From NCBI RefSeq assembly GCF_003672135.1, contig NC_039506.1, forward strand, positions 20,368,497 to 20,432,496: 64,000 nucleotides of DNA, given 5' to 3'. The position numbers and the translations under genes were made by a program. Position 1 is the stretch's first letter. Each line of letters opens with the position of its first letter. Shown here one piece after another: positions 47,233-58,760 of the stretch. The stretch comes from Ooceraea biroi (lineage: Eukaryota > Arthropoda > Insecta > Hymenoptera > Formicidae). Under the pieces are notes generated by a model. The model was not told where the DNA came from, did not search any database, and saw nothing but the letters and a program-made list of their open reading frames with translations.

Positions 47233-49335
47233 ATGGCAGTATTCGGAAATATCCAGGTGGTTATTAGCACAGTATGCGCATAGTATAACTAGTAGGAACA
47301 CTCTATCATTTGTTTCGCTTTGCGTCGATCCCTTCTGCGCATCGCCATTTTTTTGGGAGCGACCATTGAGACAATTTTTGTATATGTAGTGTAAACTCAC
47401 AATCAATGAATGTGTCACGCTTTGACGAATCAAGCACTGGATAGGCTTCCAAAAACATGGCGAAATACCATTACTGGTCTTTTAGTTTTGCCCTTTTCAA
47501 ACGTGGGCACAAGTTGATGGTCGTCATCCCGTTTTCGTAAGAATCTCGACGTTAAAGAATTACATGGAAATTGATTGTCGTACGTTTTTTCGATAGCCAC
47601 GAATTACAACGATACGAGATAGGAAATCTATTTATGGAAGTTTACAGACAGTCGTACACGATGATTGGCAAGATCAACGTAAGAATTTTCAATGACCCTG
47701 TATTTAAGAAAGTTTACAAACGCGACAACGACGAGAAGTTCGACGCTGTTATCGTAGAGGCAATAAGCGACCTGTCACTGTTTGCTTTGGTGTATAGATT
47801 TAAAGCTTCCCTCATAGGTGAGATTTATTAGAAAGCAGAATAATTTATTGCATAAAAAAATATCTGTATTAATATTGAAAACCGAACGTTTGAAGGCCAA
47901 AAAGAAAATTGACGACCGATTTTGATTCGGTGCACAGGATCATGTCCCTGGGCATTCACCAGCGATAATCACCAGCGATATATATCTTTGATAGTCCTAT
48001 TCTCCTGTTGCATCCGTCAAATTGGAAAATTAATACGCTAGTCGAGGAAAACTCGTCGTTCTGGCAAAGACTGCAAAACTTCATCGACATGTGGAGCTAC
48101 CTGTATTACTGAACTCACAATAATGTGGTCAGGGAGCAGGAAAAGATGAAGGAATACTTCGGAAGTGACACGCCAAATGTTGTCGACATAGTAAAAAATA
48201 TGAGTATCTTACTGGTCAATGAGAATCCGCTACACGCGTATGCCAGACAGGAGCAGCCAAACCATATTTTTTACCAATTTTCACGTACAGAAAACACCTC
48301 CATTGCTACCACAAGTACGTAATACGTCAGACGATTGCTATCTCGCGTGGTAACTGATCCAAACTATCGGACAATTATTGCTAACTTCATGTCTCATAAT
48401 AATGCTTAAAACTTGTGATTAATTTGCATCTGCGACGAAGGATTTGAGACTATTCCTTGATGAGGCGACGGAAGGATTTATTTATGTAAGTCTCGGAACC
48501 ACTATCAGCTGCCGCAGCTTGCCAAAAGTAATTGTGGGAAGTTTCGTCGAAGTATTTTCAAAGTTACCCTATAAAATAGTTTGGGGAAATTCGAGTGCGA
48601 CTAATTGCCAGGGAAGTTCGACAATGCATTTATCTCAAAATGGTTTCCAGCAGCAGGATATACTTAGTAAAATTAAAAATATGAAAGTTATTATCCGATA
48701 CTCAAATCCGAACTGATCATTTCTACAAGACGCTGCGTTGATTGCCTTATTTCTTATAACATATCCCAATATCAGGCTGTTTATTTATCAGGGTGGATTG
48801 CAGAGTACTGTCCATTACGCGATCCTACTTTTAAGAAACCACTTCCCCATTATATGTGCGAACAGACAAATCGAATGCAACGATTGGCCTCGTTAAGGGC
48901 AGTGATTCTTCTCAAATTAAGCGAGGTAAGCATATAACGTCTCAACACGGCTATTCATCAGATTCTGAATGATAAAAGATATCTTACAGTTAACCAAGTT
49001 GAAAATTTGACTAAGTAGTTGTAAGTAGACTAAGTAGATTTCTCAATTTGATGTGTGTTCAGCTATAAAGAACGGATGGCATATCTAAGCGAGCTGTCCA
49101 AGGACCGTATAACAGTCTCGAAAACACTATATGGTGGGTGGAATACGTAATGCGTCACAAAGGGATAAGTCATCTGCGATTCAGCGAAAGCGACAAACTG
49201 TGGTATCAACGATATGGACATCATTAAAGTTTTCGCTGTTGTGGCATTTGTTGCGTCCCTTTTATTTTTCTTTACACCCTATTTCGTATTGTACGTTTCT
49301 ATTGTGACTGTTATCAACTTCTCTAGAAGAATGCT
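47233..49335 (+). pseudogene. psi-UGT5, decayed UDP-glycosyltransferase
   Basis: All five exons can be traced, but each is damaged. Exon 1 has lost its start codon and signal-peptide segment (about 47285-47465 is unrelated sequence) and carries a TAA in the segment after KRGHKL. Exon 2 (about 47940-48314) has TGA for tryptophan after YLYY. Exon 3 (from 48441) is frameshifted near 48583. Exon 4 has lost its acceptor AG (TTATAAC for TTGCAG) and the bases coding for the EEA of the donor signature. Exon 5 (from about 49066) has deletions before NSL and around the membrane helix. It is clearly non-functional and older than the UGT3 lesion. Confidence 0.92.
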
Positions 49336-49626
49336 TAACTATTACAATATTTGATATGGATATCGTTTAAGAAACGACAGTTCGCTCACTAAACTGATAT
49401 TCTTCTAACTGGATATCAACAAGAATCTAACTAAAATTTTTCCTTTTCAAGTAAATTACGATGTTATTAAATAATAACTTACAAATTATAAATTAAAGTT
49501 TGCAAAAACGCTCAAAATAACTAATTCCAATCATCAACTATTTCATCGTTTTTTTTTATTTTACATTATCTCTTTGTTTATATCCCATACGCATTGTACT
49601 TATCTGTCGTAGTCCGGACTGATATA
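49336..49626. other. psi-UGT5 3' flank
   Basis: AT-rich sequence paralogous to the 3' flanks of the other copies. No gene seen. Confidence 0.6.
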
Positions 49627-49849
49627 CACTACCATCAAAAAGACGCCCTTTGGTTTGGGTTCAAAGAAATTAATAGATTTAATTCTATAATTTCATCCCC
49701 AAAAGATAATGTTATCTCACTTTACTTTTATAATATTAAATATGATTATATAGCTATTTATCAAAGAAGAAACAGTCAGAAGAAATATCATGTCATTTCT
49801 ATCTTAATCTCTATTTATTACTTTGGTCTTAAACTTTTTGACGGTAGTG
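49627..49849. mobile_element. 223-bp Tc1-type MITE
   Basis: The left end CACTACCATCAAAAAG and right end CTTTTTGACGGTAGTG are inverted copies with one mismatch, flanked by TA at 49625-49626 and 49850-49851. The paralogous UGT2-UGT3 spacer reads GATATGTACATGACTATAG without the element, an empty-site equivalent. It has no transposase frame. Confidence 0.88.
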
Positions 49850-50714
49850 TACATGACTACACGGAAAAAAATAGTTTTGTTGATTCAGCTAACCTATAGC
49901 TTGCTGAAAAAATTAGGCATTTTAAATAAGCAAATTTGCTAATGCAGCAAAAAAGTGGTGTGTGAAAGCATTTATTACTTGTTCATAGAGCAAATCCATT
50001 TATGTTGCAATTATCTTAGTTACTGTAACAAATAATTTTCGCTAGATGATGTACGTAGGTAGCGCCAGTTGTTATCATACCTCACTTCCGCACTAACAAT
50101 CAAATAATTAGTATATTCATATGGAAAAGAATAGTTGAGTAAGTATAATCCAGTGTAATATTCTATCTGAACATAGATCATATAACGTAAGATTTTACAG
50201 TACATATTTTTTCAGGTGCTGTGTTTGCAGCTACGATCTTGTTCACGTGCTATACTGCTACGATATTCTTCACATTCTACGCACTACATGGTTACGATAT
50301 TTGTACTGCCATTTTGACTATCCGGCTTACTATCAAGTATTAATATATTTACATATATAATATTAACAAATGTCTACAATAAGACAATTGCTTGAGCAGT
50401 GCAATATCACTGAGGATATTATTCAGAAATTCGAAGGTATGTAGAAGGTATGTAGAAGAATTAACCTTTAATTGCATGGGTGCATCATTTTTGTTACACA
50501 TTTTCTCTATGCAGATCTCTGTAAAAGAATATAAGAGTCACTCATTAAGTCTTTTTATTATTAATAAAATAATTATTTCGGATAACTTCAATGAAAATGA
50601 AAAATTAAGTATGCAAGAGTATGTTAAAACCGTATTAACATATACTTTAATATTATGCAGGAAATGACATCACATCAAATATTTTACAGTATTTGAACGA
50701 GAATGATATAAAAC

Positions 50715-50996
50715 TGTTAGAAGTATATAATAATACGTTTGAGTTTGCTATACGTATGCTGCGCATACGTGTGGTTAGAGCGACGCAAAGTTTTTAGTTT
50801 TTCGGTTCGTTACGTACGAGCGAGCACGAACGTACAAGAGCGCGAACGAGTCAAGTCGTGTTTTTTACATATATATTTAGTTTTCGTTTTGATAAGTCAG
50901 TATTACTAAAAGCAGTGTATTTTCTTATTAAATCAGTCATTTCAATACGTAGCATTGTGTTATGCATCCTACTGCTCTTGCGCTGCCCCGTTAGCA
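50715..50996 (+). repeat. Copia 5' LTR
   Basis: 282 bp, TG...CA termini, matching the 3' LTR at 56429-56710 except at four positions. Confidence 0.95.
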
Positions 50997-51010
50997 GGTT
51001 ATGGGCCCAG
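50997..51010 (+). promoter_or_regulatory. Copia primer binding site
   Basis: GGTTATGGGCCCAG directly follows the 5' LTR. It is complementary to the anticodon stem and loop of initiator tRNA-Met, matching the half-tRNA priming known for Drosophila copia rather than 3'-end tRNA priming. Confidence 0.8.
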
Positions 51011-51068
51011 GCGCGTGGCGCATAACAAAGAAGCAGGTTAGGATATCGCAAGTGCTAAAATCAGCGAG

Positions 51069-54000
51069 ATGGCTACGGAAATTAAGGTCCAAGTGGATAA
51101 GTTGGAATCAGAAGCAGAATGGGCAAGATGGAAATGGCAGATGAGCATGTTATTCGAGCAATATGACTTAGTTTCCATTGTTGATGGTACACGCCCGTGC
51201 CCGCCTCAGCCGCCCACTATTGCAACAGCGGATGTTGTTAAAGAGTTTAAAGCATGGAAAAGTAACAACGGTCGTGCAGCTAATTATATTATGAGTGCGT
51301 TAAATAAGCAAAACGCAGAATTAGTGCTTTCGTGTACAACAGCGCACGAATGCTGGCAGAAGCTTTGTTCACGGTTCGAACGAAGTAGCACGCAAAGGCG
51401 CGATATGCTATTTCAACAGTTTTTCAAAGCTGAACACAACAAGATCGAAGACGTAGCATCTTATATAGCGCGGATTCAGAAAATCTTCATTGATCTTAAT
51501 TCGGAACTACAGAAGCAGCATCGTAATACGTTGGACGAGTCAGTGTTGATTGGACGCATTACATCTTCACTAGGAACAGAGTATAACGAGTTCCAGAATG
51601 TATGGGAAGTTATTCCAGAAGAGCATCAAACAATTAATTTGCTAACGGAAAAGCTATGTGCCATAGAATTACGAAATCGCTCTACAATTGTGTCGCAGTC
51701 GGAAGCTGTCGCATTTGAAGCAAAATCAACAGCAGGAAAGAAAAATAATGACTTGCAAGTCAGGAATAAGCGTATTCAAGCACTTAAGCAGAAGACAAAA
51801 TGTGCGATTTGTCATGTGAAAGGTCATTGGGCAAAGGAATGTCAGCAAAATAAAACTTCTCAGCATACCAGTGACGGAAGTAAAAAGAATACAAACAATT
51901 CAGGACATAAGTCGGAACAGATAAGTTTTTCAATTGATGTTGGAGCAGGTTCAATTGATTCGTGGATTTGCGACTCCGGTGCATCTCAGCATATGACAGC
52001 AAACAAGCACTATTTTGTGTCATACGAGAAATTTACAGCACCAGTCCCCATTAAGGTTGCGAATAAACAGACAATCTTAGTGTATGGAAAAGGAAGAGTC
52101 AATATTAAGTTATTTATTAACAATAGATGGCGATGCAGTCACATCAAGGACGTATGGTATGTTCCAGAAATCGGACGACATTTATTTTCAGTAAGACGAG
52201 CAGTGTCTCAAGGACACAGAATATATATCAAGCAAGATATCGTCATATGTAAGTTTTATAATAAAACAACCGCAGTTGGAGAATGGTATAACGGAGCGTA
52301 TGTAATGAAGCTTCGAGTCGTAATACCAGAACAGGAAGTTGAAGTCCACACCGTATCAGAACTAGACGCATTACAAGTTTGGCATGAGCGTCTTGGACAT
52401 CAGAATAAGCAGCACGTTAAGACAGTTTTAAAACGTTGTGGAGTCGAAGTTTCCAGTTGTAACAGCGACTTTTGCGATGGATGTGCATTAGGCAAGGCAC
52501 ATCGACACCCGTTTCATAAGCGCAAGAATAGACCAATGGTTACTGGAGAGCAGATACACGCAGACGTGGTAGGACCAGTTGAAACTGATTCAATAGGTGG
52601 ATCGAAATATTATATTTGCTTTAAAGATGATTACAGTAAGTACAGGCGCATCTTCTTTTTAAAGCATAAAAATGAGGTTGCAGAATGCCTTGAACAATTT
52701 TTAAATGAAGCTAAGACTACCTCTCATGTTGTCAAGCGATTACGAGTAGACGGAGGACGAGAATTCGATTGCTCAGCGGTTAAAAAGATTACTGCAAAGC
52801 ATGGAATCACGTTAGAAGTGGTCCCACCATATACGCCCGAGCTAAATGGCGTAGCAGAACGCAACAGAACGATCGTCGAGTCAGCCCGATCAATGTTGAC
52901 AGCCAGCAAGTTGCCGAAATTTTTATGGGCAGAAGCATGTGCAACAGCCGTCTATGTCTTGAATTGGACAGGAAAAACTTCAGAAGACGACAAGACGCCA
53001 ATCGAGTTGTAGAGAGGATATCAGTCATCGAGTCTTAATCACCTACGCATATTCGGAACAGAATGTTACGCGCATATTCCGAAGCAAAAGCGTTTGAAAT
53101 TTGATAGCAAGAGTATATACGGTTACTTTGTTGGATATGTAAATGATAAGGATGGTTATCGTGTGTACATTCCATCCATGCATTGTATCAAGTTAAGTCA
53201 CGACGTTTTGTTTAAGCCTGAGCATGTATGTACAACGTCGATATTCGAATCTGAGGAGGAAGTCTGTGATCGTGAGGAGTCTCAAGAGTCAAAAAGCGAA
53301 CCAGAGATACAGCAGATTGAGGAACAGGAACAGGAACCAGTAATCAGCGATACTCCTGTAAGCCGCCCAGAACGTAAGCGGAAACCACCAGCTTGGAAGC
53401 TAGGAAGTGAATACGTGTATTTGACAGAAACAAGCGAGCCAGATCCAGTCACATTCGCAGAAGCAATGGCATCAGATCAACGCGATGCATGGAAAGCTGC
53501 CATGCAGGACGAATTAAAATCTCATCAGATCAACGAAACTTGGGAGCTAGTACCGTTACCTGACGGAGTCAAAGTAATGGATAATCGTTGGGTGTTTCGT
53601 GTCAAAGTGCAGCCAGATGGAACTAAGCGATATAAAGCACGCTTAGTAGTCCGAGGTCACGTTCAGAAACCTGGAATAGACTATAACGAAACGTTCAGTC
53701 CAGTAGCGCGTTATGATACAGTTCGCACTGTGCTAGCAGTTGCCGCCAGCCAAGGTCTAGCATTGCGTCAATTTGACGTGAAGACAGCATTTTTATATGG
53801 CACACTGCAGGAAGAAGTATTTATGCATCAACCAGAAGGATTCAACGACGGCTCAGGTCGTGTCTGTCGATTGAAAAAGAGCTTGTACGGCTTAAAACAG
53901 GCTCCACGATGCTGGAATACTCGTTTTGTGAAATTTATAGCCAAGCAAAGAATGGAAAGCAGCAGTGCTGATCCATGCCTGTTTTATCGGGATGATCACA

Positions 54001-56389
54001 AAGGAAAATTGATTCTTGCTATATATGTAGATGATGGAATATTGGCAGGAAGTGACGATCAAGTAATCGACGAGTTTATGAGCAAGCTCGAAGCAGAGTT
54101 CCAAGTTACAGCGGGATCTCTAGGAAATTTTATAGGCATGCAGATCGAATGCGAAACAGATGGCTCTATATGCATTAGTCAAACTACATACATTAAGAAG
54201 ATTTTGAAACTATTCGGAATGGAAAACAGTCACGCAGTATCAACGCCAGCCGAGAGAGATAATAGTAACGATAAGATCGTGCTTAATGAAAAAGTGCCAT
54301 ATCGTGAGGCTGTAGGTTGCTTGATGCACCTAGCTGCAGCTACAAGACCCGATATCGCCTACGCTGTTAGCAGAGCAGCGCGAGCAATGGATAATCCGAC
54401 AGTAACTGACTGGGCAGCAGTAAAACGCGTTTTTAAATATTTACGCGGAACAGCTGAACTTAAGATACAGTATAAATCAAACGAGGAAAGCCTGCAAGTG
54501 TTTAGTGATGCAGATTACGCCGGTGACGTAACAACCAGACGTTCAACCACAGGGATGGTGACGATGTTTGCAGGAGGAGCTATTACCTGGACCAGCCAAC
54601 TACAGAAATCTGTTGCTCTTTCAACAACAGAGTCGGAGCTAATTGCAGCCAGTCATGGAGCAAAGGAGCTTGTATGGTTAACAAGGCTTCTTTCGGAGCT
54701 TGGACATGTGATAGAAGTGCCAACGCTATACGTGGATAATGCGAGTGCTATAAAATTAGCCAAAAACCCCGAATTCCACAAGTGTACAAGCTCCCGCGGA
54801 AACCTGATCTCAGAGAATGTAGGAGAGGTAATTTGAGACAGAATCGCAAATAATAAAGGAATAAATTAATCGTATATTTTAATAGTGCGTAAGCCAATTG
54901 TCATCGTAAAAAACTAAAGAATAGATAATCATTCGCTAAGAAATATTAACAGTTAACCAAAAGTAATAGTAACTTTATCTAGATACAAACACAAAGTAAT
55001 AAACGGTTTCGCAGAAGCGGTTAGCAGCTCGAATACAATAAACAAAGAGAGATATAATAAAGTCACAATAGAATATGAATCACATAAATCATAGAAACCA
55101 TATAAATCACACATATCATACATCGAATCGGTTATATATATATCGCATAAATCATATATCGAATCATTTACCGAAAGGGTAATCAAAGAACGAAAAGGTT
55201 CACGTTGTAACGGTGACTCGAAAGTCCTACGTATAGAAAATGTCACGAGTCTGCGTCGTAGAGGCAGATTGAGAAAGAACTGAAAATATGAATCGTGAAT
55301 CTTGTCCGTTGTAGACGGAAAGAGAGAAAAGAATACTTATACGTTATATAATGAAGTTGTCTGAACGCACACGCAACGCAAAGAATCGGGTCGTACATTA
55401 GTACAATAACAACAAAAGAGACAAGTGATCACGTCAAGTTAATAAACTGAACGACAAGGCATAATTGATGAATAATCCAAATAAAGGATATCACGATCGG
55501 GCATTCAAATAGTGAGGTAATTAGCTTTGCGAACACAGTTCGAAATAGTTCTGTATATCTGAATCGTAACGCGTATATAAATCGCAACGTGTTTCGGAAA
55601 CGCTTTTACGTTATATCCGAATGAACAAAGGACTAAGATGGCCGCTTCCCCGTAGTATACGGAGAAGCCAGAGATAGTGCTTTCTGACGTGTCTGTAGAT
55701 CGATCTCTCGGCTAGAATTAATACCAGAGCCGACGAGATGAATGGAAACTACGATCGTGAGACGAAATAAAGCTGTCAGAAGCGCTTCACTTATCTGTTG
55801 TAGCTGTCCGCTACAATGGCGGCATCGATCCGTAGGATCGATCGACGAAGTATCTCAATTCTCCTTTGGTCGTCGCGAGGCTCTCCTTCTGGCGTCTTCG
55901 AAGATCGCGTACAGCTCGTATGGGTTGAATATTCGTCTTGGGATGTCTCATGGGTTCGGTCACCCATCGAAGAAAACTGCGATGTCCTTTTAGATAAACC
56001 CGCCACGTCACACACAAAGAAATCTCACACGAATATGCGTACCACCGTGGTGGCGCCGTACCGTTCGATCGTAGATCGCTATGAGAAGGGCGCGCCGGCG
56101 GGGAGTCCCGTGGTACACGGGCGCCAGCGCCACGCTTCCTCGCTTGTAGCGCCATCGCGCGTTTGTCGTATCTATGTATTCTATGCCTATGATTCTCTCT
56201 TGCCTGAACAACAAGCGTTCTAAACATATAGAGGTTCATCATTATTTTGTTCGCGAGCGTTATTTGAACGGAGAAATTACTGTACAGCATATTAGTGGAA
56301 GCGATCAATTAGCTGATTTGTTTACGAAACCTCTTGGTTGCATTCGATTTAAACAGTTACGTAAATCGATAGGTTTAAGTTGTATTTAA
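51069..56389 (+). pseudogene. Copia gag-pol polyprotein, interrupted
   Basis: One frame runs from 51069. Gag has a zinc knuckle at residues 245-258 (C-x2-C-x4-H-x4-C). The protease has D302-S-G. The integrase has an H/C zinc region from W438-H439 and catalytic D499, D561 and E597 (D and E 35 apart). At 53010 TAG replaces the usual tryptophan of a TPxELW motif; the same frame then continues. Reverse transcriptase contains YVDDGILAG and RNase H contains VFSDADYAGD, TTESE and YVDNASAIK. At 54782, after PEFHK, a 1428-bp solo LTR breaks the frame; the tail resumes at 56216 (RSKHIEV, ADLFTKPL) and stops at 56389. The two lesions abolish a full-length product. Confidence 0.93.
54783..56210. mobile_element. 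1428-bp solo LTR inserted in Copia RNase H
   Basis: The segment begins TGTACAAGCTCCCG and ends GCCTGAACA. Both sides carry ACAAG (54778-54782 and 56211-56215), a five-base target duplication, and removing one copy restores the Copia frame. TG...CA ends with no internal coding region mark a solo LTR. AATAAA near 55768 could be its polyadenylation signal. The length points to a Gypsy- or BEL-type family; the parent is not in the window. Confidence 0.85.
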
Positions 56390-56419
56390 GTTAGGCATAA
56401 CATTTGTTTGTATTATTAT

Positions 56420-56428
56420 AGGAGGAAG
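56420..56428 (+). promoter_or_regulatory. Copia polypurine tract
   Basis: AGGAGGAAG lies immediately before the 3' LTR, the expected plus-strand priming site. Confidence 0.75.
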
Positions 56429-56710
56429 TGTTAGAAGTATATAATAATACGTTTGAGTTTGCTATATGTATGCTGCGCATGCGTGTGGTTAGAGCGACGC
56501 AAAGTTTTTGGTTTTTCGGTTCGTTACGTACGAGCGAGCACGAACGTACAAGAGCGCGAACGAGTCAAGTCGTGTTTTTTACATATATATTTAGTTTTCG
56601 TTTTGATAAGTCAATATTACTAAAAGCAGTGTATTTTCTTATTAAATCAGTCATTTCAATACGTAGCATTGTGTTATGCATCCTACTGCTCTTGCGCTGC
56701 CCCGTTAGCA
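56429..56710 (+). repeat. Copia 3' LTR
   Basis: 282 bp, same length and termini as the 5' LTR. It is followed by the AAAAC target duplication. Confidence 0.95.
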
Positions 56711-56799
56711 AAAACAATTGATACCAAAAAGTGGTATGCAAATTGTATCTTGAGAAAAATTAAAAGAATTTCTGAATAGAACAATTACGGTAAAACATT

Positions 56800-58740
56800 G
56801 TACACATTATTAATTGTAATATCTGAAGTATTATGAAAAGGTTAATAGTAAATCATACTTTTCATTATAATAGAATGAAAGTTTACAAATAACACATGAG
56901 CAAAATGTATAATAATGGAAGTAATATTGAAGATGCAATATGTAACTGTTGGACAATTCTTAAAAGATAATTGTGATTTGTCGTATTCTGATATGCAAAT
57001 ATGCATTGAACATGAAAGTGAAAAGCAAGGTAGAACTAACTGGAGTAATTATTATTACATAATTGGAATGATGTGACTATTATACTATTTTATTTTGATA
57101 CTTATTGTATTTTTATTAAAATTTATTCTTGTTTGTTTTAGTAAATAATAATTCAATTTCAACAGATAAAATACTATTACCATGTGATGTAGTTGAAGAA
57201 GTACCAAGGAAAAAGCAGAAATGCAGTGTTATGAATAGTGGACATATAGAATCGGACAATAAGATATTAATATTAGAAGCAGAAAAGACAGGAAAACAAA
57301 CATTAACAATGAAAGACGGAATGAGTGCGTGATAATAATAAAGTATCAACATCAAAATATATAACTCACTCAGCGCTACAAAATAATAATTCTGATAGGA
57401 GTAATTATGTAAATATATGAATATTTGTTATCTTAATCATGTATTATAATATGTTTAAAACTTTAATTTGTTCTCTTACATTAATTAATAAATAAGTTTA
57501 ACAGTTAGTATTCTAAATATTTATGTTAATATATATGTTAATATATTTATGTATATTTACATTACTAAATATATGTATTAATATACATAATAATAAATAA
57601 TTGTAAAGTGAATATTCCAGATATTTTAATGAGCATTGCTGGTTTATCTAACTTCTGTTGCTGGAACAACTAATAACTTAGTTATAATGGAATCTGTTAA
57701 TGAACTAGATTTTCTTTTATATAACACCAAAACGATTTGTTACATATACCAAGCCATATTTTTCATTGGTGTAGTAAAGAATCATCTTTGCTGCATTAAG
57801 GTGGTTGTTTCCCAACTGCGGTAGTCAAAATTAGATTTAAAATAAAATGTTCAATACACGATGAATTTTTTTAAGTAAAAATAAAAAACAGATTTTTAAA
57901 CATTATTGTTTTTCTCAGAATGTTAAAAATCTATAAAATAAATAAAATGATAGAAAAAGAAACAGTATGCTGAAGTACGTAGCAGTCGCAGTACTGTAGA
58001 TCGTGGCAACGTCGCATACAGCTGAGCTGAATACAAACAAAGGTTAATAAGAGTTAATAATTACAAGTTTTATTATAAAAGTAATATTGAAGAAATACTA
58101 AATGTATTTGTTTATATGTAAAATACGTAATATGTTTGACACTACGCGACACGCTACGCTCCTTGGAATGTAACGTCGCCACATCCACAAAGCATGATCG
58201 CGAACGACAAAACTAAAGCCAAACCTATTTCTTCTGATTAATTATACTCTAATACCGTACGGTCAATTTCGCTGAGATTGAAGTATGTACTTCTGTAAGT
58301 ATTCAATTAATGTTGCTCAAATTTTCGTATTAATCCTTATTGTAGGTCATTTGCAGTGCGTTTAAGTATTAGTTTTTGTACGTCAATTTCCATAACCGCC
58401 ATGTTAAATATCGAGAAAAAAGTAAACTTTAAGCAGTCATATCTCGGAAACTATACGGTAAATCGAACCCATATTTAACACACATACGTATTAATATTTA
58501 ATTTAGTTTTGCTGCAAATTTAAAGAAGATCTGTGCTCTCATAGTTTTTGACCATACTACCTTAACAAATCTATCGTGCTATACATCAAACTTCATTGGG
58601 TACAACTACAAATTTTGTGCAGCTCTGCGATTTAGTTACTGCAACTTAGCAAACTACGGACTGGCTGTCCGTATATTACGGCTATGAATTTGCTAGGCTA
58701 ACAGGATTTTCTGTTATCATAGCAAATCTTTTTTTTCCGT
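56800..58740. other. Remainder of the composite insertion
   Basis: AT-rich. A frame at 57129-57332 (67 codons, includes PRKKQKC, a nuclear-localisation-like basic cluster) may be an exon of the SAM-like gene. The rest holds no frame I can support. Confidence 0.35.
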
Positions 58741-58760
58741 GATATAGTATACGGTAGTAT

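Larger units (their letters stand above)
50715..56710 (+). mobile_element. Copia-type LTR retrotransposon
   Basis: Two 282-bp LTRs (50715-50996 and 56429-56710), both TGTTAGAAG...GTTAGCA, differ at four positions by my count, all transitions. The five-base target duplication AAAAC is at 50710-50714 and 56711-56715. A primer site GGTTATGGGCCCAG follows the 5' LTR, and a purine tract AGGAGGAAG precedes the 3' LTR. The internal region encodes Gag, protease, integrase, reverse transcriptase and RNase H in that order, which defines Copia. It is disabled by a stop codon and by a solo LTR insertion. Confidence 0.95.
50370..56799 (+). pseudogene. SAM-like domain coding fragment split by Copia
   Basis: Exon 1 (50370-50436) begins MSTIRQLLEQC. 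It can splice by GT-AG to 50661 (phase 1), continuing NDITSNILQYLNENDIK. The Copia element sits in the lysine/glutamine codon region. The frame resumes at 56716 as LIPKSGMQIVS, then meets an in-frame TGA, followed by EKLKEFLNRTIT and a GTAAAA donor-like site. The pattern of short helices with LIPKSG resembles sterile-alpha-motif domains found in transposon-linked insect proteins; this is recognition from memory and not firm. Downstream, 57129-57332 may be a later exon. Now interrupted and presumably dead. Confidence 0.45.
49860..58741. mobile_element. Composite insertion with CACGGAAAAAAA ends
   Basis: Compared with the paralogous spacer (CATGACTATAGTATACGG), 8.9 kb is inserted between CATGACTA and ATATAGTATACGG. 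It starts CACGGAAAAAAATAG and ends CTTTTTTTTCCGTG, a short inverted repeat. About 6.0 kb of it is the Copia element with its target duplication, leaving about 2.9 kb of host insertion that carries a SAM-like coding fragment. The target duplication is unclear (two or three bases). That this is one DNA transposon rather than two adjoining insertions is inference. Confidence 0.5.

Noticed and set aside
54953..56223. Several open frames inside the solo LTR
   Set aside because: Bounded by TG...CA ends and a five-base duplication. Frames overlap on both strands and show no retroelement protein motifs.
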